Source: Rhodococcus rhodochrous
GTDB taxonomy: Bacteria > Actinomycetota > Actinomycetes > Mycobacteriales > Mycobacteriaceae
Assembly: GCF_900187265.1 (NCBI RefSeq)
Contig: NZ_LT906450.1
Location: forward strand, 1,541,444-1,605,443
Length of the DNA stretch: 64,000 bases
Reading direction: 5' to 3'
Shown: in pieces, positions 53,336-64,000 of the stretch
Position numbering within the stretch: position 1 is the stretch's first letter
Layout: every line of letters starts with the position of its first letter
The notes under the pieces: model-generated
What the model was told of the DNA's origin: nothing
Seen by the model: only the letters and a program-made list of their open reading frames with translations
Database searches by the model: none
Position numbers and translations under genes: made by a program

Positions 53336-53800
53336 ATGTCCGACCTCATGACCATCCCCGTAGGACGAACCCAACAAGGCCACCGCGCGTTCTCCATGGC
53401 CTACAAAATCGAGTTCTTGCGCCGATGGGACACCTGCGTCGAACGCGGCGCCAAGACCCGACTGCTGCGCGAGAACAATCTCGCCCAAGGCACCGTCCGC
53501 CGCTGGCTGCAGGCCCGCGATGAGGGACACTTGCAGAAGTCGATGGTCGAAGCAGCAGACAAAGCGAGGGACCGATTGGACAGTCGAGACCGCGCGGAGC
53601 TCGCCGAACTCCGCCGCGAAAACGAACGCCTCCGCGACAAAGTCGCCCAGAGCGACGCCGCCGTGGAGATCCTGGGAAAAGCATTCGAGCTCTTGCAGGG
53701 GATCCACAAGACCTCGACCGACGAGACCACCGAGATCCCGCCGGCATTGATGAGCGCACGCGAGTACGCGCTGTGGCTCGAGCGCAAAGCGTTGTCCTGA
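53336..53800 (+). CDS. IS3-family OrfA, copy 2
   Basis: Identical in translation to OrfA of copy 1 (154 residues, helix-turn-helix plus coiled coil). It overlaps orfB by 28 bases. Confidence 0.9.
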   Translation: MSDLMTIPVGRTQQGHRAFSMAYKIEFLRRWDTCVERGAKTRLLRENNLAQGTVRRWLQARDEGHLQKSMVEAADKARDRLDSRDRAELAELRRENERLRDKVAQSDAAVEILGKAFELLQGIHKTSTDETTEIPPALMSAREYALWLERKALS

Positions 53801-54813
53801 CCGACATCGTCACCGAACTGACCGAGGCGGGAATGTCGGTCACCCGGGGATGTGCGCTCGTGGGGATCGCCCGGTCGAGCTATTACCGGCGGGCCCACCA
53901 CTACCGGCACTATCGGCCGGTCACCGATCCGATCCCGCAGCGACAGCGGCAGCAACCAGCGGCACTGTCGCCGGCCGAGAAGGCCACCATCGTCGCGTTG
54001 ATCCTCGCCGAGGAGAACGCGGATCAGTCTGTGTGTCAAATCTATTGGCGTTCGTTCGATGACGGATTGGTGGACTGCTCGGAGGTCACGTTCTATCGGG
54101 TGGCCCGGGCCGAGAAGCTCACCGGGGACCGGCGTCGCAGCCGCACCGGAGGACCGTCGACGCCCCGCTGCGCACCGGTCGTCGAGGCCATCGACGTCGG
54201 GGACCTGTGGTCGTGGGACATCACGACACTCAAGGGGCCCCGCACGCAGGACCAGTTTCGGTTGTATCTGGCAATCGATGTGTACTCACGGTTTCCGGTG
54301 GCGTGGCGCATCGAATACCACGAGGACAAGGCCAAGGCGGTAGAGATGTTCACCGAAGCGTTCACCGCGTTCGGGGCGCCGGGGGTGTTGCATGCCGACA
54401 ACGGGGCATCGATGCGGTCGGGGTTGTTGCTCGATGCCCTCGCCGCGGCGGGGGTCGTGTCGTCGTTCTCCCGTCCGCGGGTCAGTGACGACAATCCCTT
54501 CTCGGAGTCATTGTTCAAGACCATCAAGTACGACCTGACATGTCCGGATCGGTTCGATGATATCGATCATGCTCGGCGGTGGACCGAAGACTTCATGAAC
54601 CGGTATGCGCTCGAGCACCGGCACGCAGGGCTGGGGCGGTACACGCCGGTGTCGGTGTTCCTCGGCAGTGCCGCCGAGGAACACCGACGTCGGCAGGAGC
54701 GTCTCAACCGGATCCACGAAAAGTATCCGCATCGGTTCCGGCGTCGACCGGCAGCGCCGGCGTTACCGCAACCGACGGGAATCAACACACCTGATCTGTC
54801 TCAGACAGGTTGA
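53773..54813 (+). CDS. IS3-family OrfB transposase, copy 2
   Basis: Identical in translation to OrfB of copy 1 (346 residues), with all three DDE residues present. GTG start within the orfA overlap. Confidence 0.92.
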   Translation: MARAQSVVLTDIVTELTEAGMSVTRGCALVGIARSSYYRRAHHYRHYRPVTDPIPQRQRQQPAALSPAEKATIVALILAEENADQSVCQIYWRSFDDGLVDCSEVTFYRVARAEKLTGDRRRSRTGGPSTPRCAPVVEAIDVGDLWSWDITTLKGPRTQDQFRLYLAIDVYSRFPVAWRIEYHEDKAKAVEMFTEAFTAFGAPGVLHADNGASMRSGLLLDALAAAGVVSSFSRPRVSDDNPFSESLFKTIKYDLTCPDRFDDIDHARRWTEDFMNRYALEHRHAGLGRYTPVSVFLGSAAEEHRRRQERLNRIHEKYPHRFRRRPAAPALPQPTGINTPDLSQTG

Positions 54814-54941
54814 CAACTTCCGCACAGCTGTAGCGAATGACGAATCGGCGAGCGGATGGACGTCGCATCAGCTGTTCCCCTTGCCTGTTCGACCTGGATC
54901 GGTTGTCGGCCGGACGCCGACACGACTGCTCGGGCGCGAAG

Positions 54942-54990
54942 GCGGTCGGAGGTGCGCGTTATTGCGCGCTCTGATGAGCATTTCCCGCGC
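54942..54990. repeat. Hairpin family B at the end of small-protein gene B
   Basis: GGTGCGCGTTATTGCGCGCT with AAGGCGGTCGG and TGATGAGCATTTC flanks, equivalent to the element at 39811-39865. Its right part encodes the C-terminus of the small helical protein; the hairpin probably terminates that gene. Confidence 0.6.
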
Positions 54991-55318
54991 TGTTGTCGGG
55001 GTCGGTGGCTGCGAGTTGGCGCGCCCAATCGGATTCGGTGTCGAGGAAGGCTTCTCCGCCGGCGGCGAAGGCGTCGCGGAGTTGGGTGAGGACGAGAGTG
55101 AATTGTTCAATACGTTCGACTGCGGATTCAGGGGTGCCAGAGGCTTTGCGTCTAAAGCCGGCGGCGAGTTGTTGGGCGGACGCGAAGTCGCCGAAGCCGC
55201 GAACGTCAGGGAGCTTTGCTGCTGTCGTTTGGGCGTCCTCGAACTCCCGAAGCATCACCTCGCAGATGCGAACAATCTCATCGACGACGTGTGGTTCGAG
55301 CCGGGCGAAGTCGCTCAT
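54959..55318 (-). CDS. Small helical protein, cassette B
   Basis: A 119-residue paralogue of the gene at 39836-40195. GFGDF-SAQQLAAG, RIEQF, LVLTQLRDAFA and EAFLDTESDWARQLA are shared, and divergence is mostly in the first third. ATG at 55318 follows AAGGAT; a longer frame to 55378 runs into the lipoprotein gene and is unlikely. It forms a two-gene unit with the DUF3558 lipoprotein. Function unknown; a WXG100/EspC-like helical hairpin is possible. Confidence 0.7.
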   Translation of the reverse strand: MSDFARLEPHVVDEIVRICEVMLREFEDAQTTAAKLPDVRGFGDFASAQQLAAGFRRKASGTPESAVERIEQFTLVLTQLRDAFAAGGEAFLDTESDWARQLAATDPDNSAGNAHQSAQ

Positions 55319-55343
55319 CGAAGATCCTTCGAATGGTTGAGGT

Positions 55344-55931
55344 TCAGGTATGGATGAATGGCTCAATCGAGGTGACAAGCCCTTCTAATCCTGTGCACCA
55401 TTCCTCGATCGGAGCAGATCCTGGGTAGTCCGTGTGATATATCCGGGTGAGCATGACGAGACCGAAGTCAGTCTCCACGACGTACTTACAGGTGTCGTTC
55501 CGATCTGGATCGATCTCAAGGAGAGCGCGCCGGCCGCCAATGGAAACTGGTGTGGCGATGTGCGCGTTGTTGCTGAGTTCTTCATCGAGGGTCACGTTTC
55601 CAGCGAGGATATTGAGGCCATATCCACGTCTGATGCCAGGAACCTTGTTGTCATCGCGATATGTGCACCCAAGGAAGGTGTACGTCCCCATCGGCATGTC
55701 CGCGAGCTCTTTCTTTGCCGCGTCGTACCCGGCCGCATCCATGACGTCATCGGGGATGTCGTAGCAGGGGTCGAAGGTGACCGGCGGTCGACCGGAGTCG
55801 TCGGTGATGCGCGGGGTGCGGGTGGTCGACGTCGTCGTCTCGTCTCCTGTGGCATCGTCCGCGGCGCTCGGACTGCAGGCCGTCGCGACTGCCGCGACTG
55901 CTGCGAGCGTGACGATTCCCCACCTGCCCAT
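55344..55931 (-). CDS. DUF3558-type lipoprotein, cassette B
   Basis: A 195-residue lipoprotein, twin of the one at 40214-40801. The signal and lipobox (VATAC) and the block TRITDDSGRPPVTFDPCYD are almost identical, whereas residues about 95-190 differ strongly while keeping the cysteines. That pattern suggests diversifying change in the exposed C-terminal half or recombination with other copies. Exported to the outer face of the membrane; role unknown. Confidence 0.82.
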   Translation of the reverse strand: MGRWGIVTLAAVAAVATACSPSAADDATGDETTTSTTRTPRITDDSGRPPVTFDPCYDIPDDVMDAAGYDAAKKELADMPMGTYTFLGCTYRDDNKVPGIRRGYGLNILAGNVTLDEELSNNAHIATPVSIGGRRALLEIDPDRNDTCKYVVETDFGLVMLTRIYHTDYPGSAPIEEWCTGLEGLVTSIEPFIHT

Positions 55932-55995
55932 GCGACCCCCCGATCGATTATCGGGCAGACGCTAACACAACCGCTCAGCGCGCACCGCTACCGAG

Positions 55996-56994
55996 TCAAT
56001 CCCGTTCCGACCCGCGCCAGAACTCGGGCAGCTCCGAGTTCAGTCGATCCTTCGCCTGCATGGGGAGCGAGTGGGTGGTGTCGGGGAAGACCAGAACCAC
56101 AGCATCGGCGAGTTGCCGTGCCCGAGCTGCTGCTTTCTCACCTCCGGCGAGCGAATCACGCTCCGCGATAGCGACATAGGTGGGCATAACCAAAGCCGCA
56201 AGCTCGTCGTCGCTCAGGGGCGACGGGGTCGGTAGTGCGGCGGAGAAGTGCTGCGAGCCCTCCGAGATCATCGCCGCCATGGCGTCGTCGGAATCGTAGT
56301 CGTCGACACCTCCGACCTTCGCGAGTGCGGTGTCCCGCCAACTGGTCGGGAGGCCCGGCAGTGTCGATACCGACGCCCAGAACAACATTCGGGCAGGGGG
56401 ATAGCCAAAGGTGAACACGGGCTCGAGCAATGTCAGCGACCGGACCTTCTCGGGGAACTGTTTCGCGTAGGACGCCGCGCTTGCCCCACCGAAGGAGTGT
56501 CCGACGACGTGCGCGGTCTCCACGCCGAGCCCAGAGAGCGCGTCATCGATCCACAGCGCCTGGTCGTCCGTGGAGGTCAGAGGTGCCGCCTGGACGGACA
56601 AGCCTGCGTCGCCGAGTGCGTCGAACGCGAGAACGCGGTGCTCGGGGAGGAAGCCCGGGAGATTCTCGCCCCACATCGGCACGCCAGACGCCCGGCCCGG
56701 AACGAGGACGACGGGAACGGAGTCGGCCGTCTGCGGTGACGTCCATTCGTAGACGCGGACCGTGCCGAACCGGGTGGGGACGTCGTGAACTGCAGAAGGT
56801 GGCGGCAGCGTGGACATCGCTCGCTCGTAGGCGGCGACGTAACTGTCGCGACCGTCGGCGCTGCGGAAGTGGCCGACTCCCGGCGCGCCGAAGAAGAACT
56901 GATAGGCGGCGACCAGGCCGACGACTGCGAGTATCGCGACCAGCGCCGTGCCGGCGCGTCGAATGAATCTGTTCGATCGAGTGCGCTGGGTCAT
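55996..56994 (-). CDS. Membrane-anchored alpha/beta hydrolase
   Basis: A 332-residue hydrolase with one N-terminal membrane helix (about 14-34), probably an uncleaved anchor with the enzyme outside. The nucleophile elbow is GHSFGGA, with a late TTHSLP containing the catalytic His. The ESD-like start RDSYVAAYERAM and overall layout resemble the MarR-controlled hydrolase at 26836. It is divergent from a TetR gene with a palindrome between, which probably controls it. Confidence 0.83.
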   Translation of the reverse strand: MTQRTRSNRFIRRAGTALVAILAVVGLVAAYQFFFGAPGVGHFRSADGRDSYVAAYERAMSTLPPPSAVHDVPTRFGTVRVYEWTSPQTADSVPVVLVPGRASGVPMWGENLPGFLPEHRVLAFDALGDAGLSVQAAPLTSTDDQALWIDDALSGLGVETAHVVGHSFGGASAASYAKQFPEKVRSLTLLEPVFTFGYPPARMLFWASVSTLPGLPTSWRDTALAKVGGVDDYDSDDAMAAMISEGSQHFSAALPTPSPLSDDELAALVMPTYVAIAERDSLAGGEKAAARARQLADAVVLVFPDTTHSLPMQAKDRLNSELPEFWRGSERD

Positions 56995-57019
56995 CGGGAG
57001 CCTCTGATCGTCGACGTTG

Positions 57020-57035
57020 CAATATGTTCATATTG
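57020..57035. promoter_or_regulatory. TetR-type operator palindrome
   Basis: CAATATG-TT-CATATTG is a perfect seven-base inverted repeat, AT-rich in this GC-rich DNA, in the 53-base gap between the divergent hydrolase and TetR genes. It should overlap both promoters. Confidence 0.75.
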
Positions 57036-57047
57036 TATCGTGGGATC

Positions 57048-57611
57048 ATGCCGAGAGTCGTCGACCATGCGCAACGCCGTAGGGAGATCGTGTACGCGCT
57101 GTGGGCGGTCATCCACGAGCGAGGAATCGACGGCGTGACCTTCCAGGCGGTGGCGGCCGCCGGGGGAGTGTCGATCGGCCGTATCCAGCACTACTTCGAA
57201 TCCAAGGAACACCTCATCCGTACGGGCGCCGAATTCATGGTCGCCGAGGCCGAAAAACGCTACGAACGAGCAGAATCCGATCCGCAGGCAGCGCTCGTCG
57301 CGCTTCTCGCTCAACCAGTCCCGACGGACGAAGCCGGACGTCTCGGGGTGTCCGTCTGGTATGCCTACCTCGCCAAGGCCGCGAGCGACCACTGGATCCG
57401 TGCGTTCCTGGAAGAGTCGACAAAAGGCACAACAGAGGAGGCCCGGCGACTCCTCGAAGAACTGGGCATGCCACCCGACAAGGCGCGAACGGAAGCCCTA
57501 CGCCTCGTCGCGCTCGGCAACGGCATCACCCAAGCCGTCCTCGTCGGGGTCACGGAACCGCCTGACGGCATCGCTCTGATCACCGACGAGGTGGCCCGAA
57601 CGACCGCCTGA
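57048..57611 (+). CDS. TetR-family regulator
   Basis: A 187-residue repressor. The N-terminal helix-turn-helix is at about 8-52 (RREIVYALWAVIHERGIDGVTFQAVAAAGGVSIGRIQHYFESK), and the rest is a helical ligand domain. The ATG at 57048 gives MPRVVDHAQRR, the normal N-terminus; the frame is open to 57024 but that part crosses the operator. It most likely represses the divergent membrane hydrolase and itself. Confidence 0.86.
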   Translation: MPRVVDHAQRRREIVYALWAVIHERGIDGVTFQAVAAAGGVSIGRIQHYFESKEHLIRTGAEFMVAEAEKRYERAESDPQAALVALLAQPVPTDEAGRLGVSVWYAYLAKAASDHWIRAFLEESTKGTTEEARRLLEELGMPPDKARTEALRLVALGNGITQAVLVGVTEPPDGIALITDEVARTTA

Positions 57612-57693
57612 ACCCTCGCCGTGATTGCCGCGCGGCGGAACGGGCTACCCATCCGGGTAACCACCGGAAACATCGCAGTCGGGAGGCACGTTC

Positions 57694-60492
<2,799 letters not shown>

Positions 60493-60516
60493 GCAGCGAC
60501 AGACGGGGGCTCGTGG

Positions 60517-61428
60517 CTACTGCGCCGCGAGCCCCCGTTCCGCTGCGGCGGTGCGCACCGCGTCGATCACGAGGCGCAGCGGCGGCCGTTCCGACGCGAC
60601 CCCGCGATGCGCGATGGAGATCGTGCGCACGAGCGGTTCGGTCAGCGCCACCACCTCGACCCCGGGTGGGCTCAACGTCAGCCCGAGATCGGAGACGAGC
60701 GTGACGCCCAGCCCCGCGGCGACCATCGCCAGCGCCGTCGCCTGCTCACCGACCTCGTGGTTGATCCTCGGCTCGAACCCCGCCCGTTGGCACGCGAGGC
60801 TCACCGCGCGGCCGAAGTGCGAGTTCGGGCCGGCCAGCACCCACGGGTGCTCGGCGAGGTCGGCGAGGGCGATGGTGCCCGCCGGCACCGTCCCGGGCGG
60901 CACCGCGGCGTGCAGGCGCTCGACCGCGATCACCACCTTGGTCAGCTCCGGATCCCACAGCATCGGGTAGCCGGAGTACTCGATGACGAACGAGAAGTCC
61001 AGCGATCCGTCACGGACGGCGCCGGCGGTCTCCTCGGGGGCGAGCTCTCGCGTCCGGACCTCGATGCCGGGATGCTCGGCGGCCAGCAATGCCAGCGCGC
61101 TGGGGATCAGAGTGGATGCGACGGAGGCCCATACCCCGGCGGTGAGGCGCGCGGTGACCCCGTCGCGGGTCTGTTCGAGCGCGGTCGTCGCCCGCTCCAC
61201 CGACTGCAGGATCTCCTCGGCGTGTTCGGCGAGCAGCACGCCCGCCTCTGTCAACTGGACCCGACGTCCCCTTCGCTCGAAAAGCTTTGCGCCGACGTCC
61301 CGTTCGAGCTGGGTGAGCTGTTGCGAGACAGCCGAGGTGGTGTAGTGCAGCGCGAGTGCGGCGGCCGTGACGGTGCCTCGGCGATGCAGTTCTCGAAGCA
61401 TCCGTAACCGGCGCAGGGACAACTCCAT
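60517..61428 (-). CDS. LysR-family regulator
   Basis: A 303-residue LysR protein: winged helix at about 3-60 (LRRLRMLRELHRRGTVTAAALALHYTTSAVSQQLTQLERDVG), then a coiled linker and a two-lobe effector domain. I take the ATG at 61428, giving the usual MELSLRRLRML start; the frame continues upstream without support. It is divergent from the amino-acid dehydrogenase gene and probably regulates it. The 175-base gap holds no perfect palindrome I could find. Confidence 0.87.
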   Translation of the reverse strand: MELSLRRLRMLRELHRRGTVTAAALALHYTTSAVSQQLTQLERDVGAKLFERRGRRVQLTEAGVLLAEHAEEILQSVERATTALEQTRDGVTARLTAGVWASVASTLIPSALALLAAEHPGIEVRTRELAPEETAGAVRDGSLDFSFVIEYSGYPMLWDPELTKVVIAVERLHAAVPPGTVPAGTIALADLAEHPWVLAGPNSHFGRAVSLACQRAGFEPRINHEVGEQATALAMVAAGLGVTLVSDLGLTLSPPGVEVVALTEPLVRTISIAHRGVASERPPLRLVIDAVRTAAAERGLAAQ

Positions 61429-61603
61429 GCCGTCAGCGTAGGGCGCGCCCGGGGACCTGCAACCGCTGTGAGCTCGCGTTGTGTAGAAATCGTGAACTCC
61501 GACCTTCGAGTTTCGTAACTGGACGCCCCGCGCCACCCCCGTGCACGCTGGCGTCACCGGCCGAATCGACGTAGCGACGGCTCTGAGGAACGGGGGACCG
61601 CAT

Positions 61604-62809
61604 ATGACCACCATGGCAACACGCGTCGACGCGGTGGATACCCGCGGGGACGAACCTTTCCTGCGTCTCACCTGGACGGACCCGATGACGGGTGCGCACG
61701 GTTATCTCGTCGTCCACACCCTGGTGGGTGACCTGGCGACCGGCGGCACCCGCATGCGGGCCGGGTGCACGATGTCGGAGGTCGAGGACCTGGCGCGCGG
61801 CATGGCCGCGAAGACCGCGGTGTTCGACCTGCCGGTGGGCGGCGCGAAGGGCGGGATCGACTTCGACCCGAAGGACCCCCGTGCCGTCGATGTGCTGCAG
61901 CGCTTCTGCCAGGCGATGCGTCCCTGGTTGAACGCGCACTGGGTCACCGCCGAGGACCTGGGTGTGCCCCAGCACCTCCTCGACGAGGTCTTCGAGCGGT
62001 TGGGTCTGCACCAGTCCTTCCACGCCGCGATCAGCCGTGCGGTGGACCCGGCGATCACCTTGGAGCGGGTGCGCACCTCCCTGAATGCGCCGGTCGACGG
62101 CGGATTCCTGCTGGGCGACGTGATCGGCGGTTACGGCGTCGCGCAGGCCTGCATCGCCACCGCGAACGCGTACCGTTGGGCGCCGACCGAGACCACCGTC
62201 GCGATCCAGGGGATCGGCACGATGGGTGGTGGCGCCGCCTGGTACCTGCACGAAGCGGGGATGCGCGTGACCGCGGTCGCCGATGCCGCCGGAACTCTGT
62301 ATTGCGCTGACGGACTGGATATCCCGGCACTGCTCGACCTTCGCGACGAGTACGGGGAGGTCGATCGGTCCCGAGTCCCGTCGCATGTCGAGCAACTGCC
62401 GCGCGACGCGGTGCTCGGCATTCCCGCCGACATCTTCGTTCCCGCCGCCATCTCCTACGCCATCACGGCGGAGAACGTCGGCCGGGTCGCCGGGCGGGTC
62501 GTGATCGAAGCCGCGAACTCTGCGACGACGCCCGACGCCGAAGCCGTGCTCACCGCCCGCGGCGTCCCGGTGATCCCGGACTTCGTGGCCAACGCCGGCG
62601 CGGTCGCGTGGGCATGGTGGGTGCTCCTCGGGTGGGTCGGGACCGATCCGGAGGATTCCTTCCAGCGTCTGCGCACCGAGATGCTCACCAAGATCACGCT
62701 GCTGGTCGAGCGGTGGGCGCTCGATCATGTGCCGCCGCGGCAGACGGCACGGGAGCTCGCCGCGACCAATCACGGCGTGACGACATCGCGCACGGTCACC
62801 ATCCCCTGA
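61604..62809 (+). CDS. Glu/Leu/Phe/Val-type amino-acid dehydrogenase
   Basis: A 401-residue oxidative deaminase. The catalytic region is PVGGAKGGIDFDP (Lys near 84), the dinucleotide motif GIGTMGGG lies near 202-209, and substrate-region motifs TAEDLGV and NAGAV are present. It converts an amino acid to its oxo-acid with NAD(P). Glutamate dehydrogenase or a branched-chain enzyme are both possible; the length sits between the two groups. ATG at 61604. Confidence 0.85.
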   Translation: MTTMATRVDAVDTRGDEPFLRLTWTDPMTGAHGYLVVHTLVGDLATGGTRMRAGCTMSEVEDLARGMAAKTAVFDLPVGGAKGGIDFDPKDPRAVDVLQRFCQAMRPWLNAHWVTAEDLGVPQHLLDEVFERLGLHQSFHAAISRAVDPAITLERVRTSLNAPVDGGFLLGDVIGGYGVAQACIATANAYRWAPTETTVAIQGIGTMGGGAAWYLHEAGMRVTAVADAAGTLYCADGLDIPALLDLRDEYGEVDRSRVPSHVEQLPRDAVLGIPADIFVPAAISYAITAENVGRVAGRVVIEAANSATTPDAEAVLTARGVPVIPDFVANAGAVAWAWWVLLGWVGTDPEDSFQRLRTEMLTKITLLVERWALDHVPPRQTARELAATNHGVTTSRTVTIP

Positions 62810-62974
62810 CGCCTCCACACAGCGCCGTCGCCGTCGATGCAGTTCAGCGCATCGGCGGCGACGGCGCGTCGAAGTGTCACGAGCGTCACGTGGGACCGGA
62901 AACGGGCATGTCGATCGGTACTTCTAAGGTGGACATGCCCGTATCCGTCGACGGGCGGAAGGACGTCCGCAGGG

Positions 62975-64000
62975 GTGAGTGGAGTGCGAGTGGAGTCAGG
63001 CGAGCGCGAACCCGAATTGAGGGATCGCGTGCAGCGCCTGCTTGCCTTCCTGGCCGAGCTCGTCAAGGCCCGCAGCGCGCCCGTCCGTGTCGTCGACAAA
63101 CACCGTGCCGTGATGTCTCTCGAGGAGGGCAACATCAGGGCCGGCCTGCGTGCTCATGCCGCGTCGGGCGACATCGTCCTGCGTGCGCGTCGCGCCCAGC
63201 TCGAGGACCCGCCGCGCCCGTCCGCCGAGGTCGCGAAGTTCGTGCACGGCGACATCACGGATTCCGCCGTCGAGCCCGAACTCGACCCGCTGGCCATCGG
63301 CATCGACGGTGCCGACGCCTGGCTGACCGACTGGCGGACGTGGGCGGTCGTCGATCGTGAACGGCAGGCCGCCTCGCATCTGTACAGCTTCCTGCAGCGA
63401 GCGATGCTCGACCTCGAGGACCAGCCGGAATCGCTGGAGCTCGTCGTCGCGTCGGGTCTGCTGCACCTCTCCGAGGGCGTGGCGGGCGCGCGGGTCCACA
63501 CGCACCTGATCACGCAGACCGCGCTCATCGAGCGACAGGGCGACTCCGGTGACCTCGTGGTCCGGTTGAGTCCCAGCGCCGGACCGTCGCTCGAGGACGT
63601 CCAGCTCCTCACCGGACTGGAGGTCTTCGACCCCACGAGTGTCCGCGAACTGCACGACGCGCTCGTTACCCAGGTCGCGTCGCCCCTCGACCCCGCGGCC
63701 CGCGCGTTCCTGAAGAGCTGGGCCGAGCGTGCTCTCACTGTTCCGGTCGATGTCGTCGATCGTGCGGACGAAGCGTCGTCGTCGGATGCGTTCGTGACGC
63801 CGTCGCCGGTGCTCGTGCTGCGCAAGCGGGGCGCCCACGCACTCATCGAGTACTACAGCCGCATGACCGAGGCGGCCGCCGACGAGTCGAACCCGGTGCC
63901 GCTCGGGCTGGCGCAGCTCGTCGAAGCGATCGAACCGGCCGACCGCGTCGCATGGCTCGACCGCATCGGCACGCCCTCGACCGAGTTCACCGGCGAGCAG
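62975..64000 (+). CDS. Large unidentified protein, 3'-truncated by the window edge
   Basis: An open frame runs from GTG at 62975 (or GTG 62984/62990, the last with GGAG five bases upstream) to the window end without a stop, at least 337 residues. It starts with a helical segment (RVQRLLAFLAELVKARSAPVR), followed by a mixed alpha/beta region; no signal peptide or membrane helix is visible. Size and style suggest the N-terminal part of a large helicase- or AAA-type protein, but I see no Walker motif in the visible part, so I leave it unassigned. Confidence 0.7.
   Translation, partial: MSGVRVESGEREPELRDRVQRLLAFLAELVKARSAPVRVVDKHRAVMSLEEGNIRAGLRAHAASGDIVLRARRAQLEDPPRPSAEVAKFVHGDITDSAVEPELDPLAIGIDGADAWLTDWRTWAVVDRERQAASHLYSFLQRAMLDLEDQPESLELVVASGLLHLSEGVAGARVHTHLITQTALIERQGDSGDLVVRLSPSAGPSLEDVQLLTGLEVFDPTSVRELHDALVTQVASPLDPAARAFLKSWAERALTVPVDVVDRADEASSSDAFVTPSPVLVLRKRGAHALIEYYSRMTEAAADESNPVPLGLAQLVEAIEPADRVAWLDRIGTPSTEFTGEQ

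Larger units (their letters stand above)
53266..54826 (+). mobile_element. IS3-family insertion sequence, copy 2
   Basis: Same length and apparently same sequence as copy 1, in the same orientation. It is inserted at the same place inside element P (arms 53237-53247 and 54848-54858). Its identity to copy 1, against visibly diverged outer flanks, points to recent movement or gene conversion. Confidence 0.9.

Noticed and set aside
51475-54826. Composite transposon formed by the two IS copies
   Set aside because: The copies lie side by side with only 230 non-coding bases between them and do not flank the catabolic genes.

Overview
The window is high-GC DNA with dense, often overlapping genes, many GTG starts and lipoproteins. 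Several families are typical of mycolic-acid actinomycetes (an AmtR-type regulator, FadD17-like ligase, MhuD-like haem monooxygenase, Stealth protein, DUF3558 lipoproteins). It reads as a chromosomal segment of Rhodococcus or a close relative. I see no rRNA, tRNA or CRISPR array.

Layout. 1-3.8 kb: hypothetical genes around an orphan ParA-type ATPase. 3.8-7.7 kb: a leftward operon (flavin monooxygenase, alpha/beta hydrolase, FadD17-like ligase) preceded by a KstR-like operator. 7.9-11.3 kb: ctaD and a Baeyer-Villiger-type monooxygenase. 11.2-17.3 kb: an AmtR-like repressor divergent from a nitrogen-scavenging operon with two carboxyguanidine-deiminase-type (DUF1989) proteins, a carboxyltransferase-only urea/guanidine carboxylase relative and a sodium:solute symporter; an AmtR-like palindrome lies between. 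17.4-25.1 kb: an AbiEi/DUF559-like protein, an MhuD-like monooxygenase, and a TetR-controlled leftward operon (small membrane protein, MFS exporter, two exporter-fold ABC half-transporters). Four related hairpin repeats are scattered here. 25.2-30.4 kb: secreted lipase, MarR regulator with hydrolase, cAMP phosphodiesterase with an upstream Crp-like site, and a Stealth sugar-phosphate transferase. 30.6-32.8 kb: a TPP riboswitch followed by an SDR and an LLM-type flavin monooxygenase. 32.9-39.6 kb: beta-lactamase-like lipoprotein, zinc alcohol dehydrogenase, GH3 glucosidase and a DnaQ-BRCT-TerD fusion.

39.8-55.9 kb: two directly repeated cassettes (small helical protein plus DUF3558 lipoprotein) bracket a catabolic island. 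The island has three IclR regulators, a meta-cleavage hydrolase, an HsaA-like monooxygenase, a NitT/TauT ABC importer, a flavin reductase fused to an IclR-like sensor domain and an extradiol dioxygenase. Together these could import a phenolic compound, hydroxylate it, cleave the ring and hydrolyse the product. Two apparently identical IS3-family copies follow, each inside the same type of palindromic element. 56-64 kb: a hydrolase divergent from a TetR gene, aconitase, a LysR regulator divergent from a Glu/Leu/Val-type dehydrogenase, and a large unidentified gene that runs off the end.

The best candidates for something new are the TPP-riboswitch SDR/LLM operon, the reductase-IclR fusion, and the paired IS insertions into palindromic elements.
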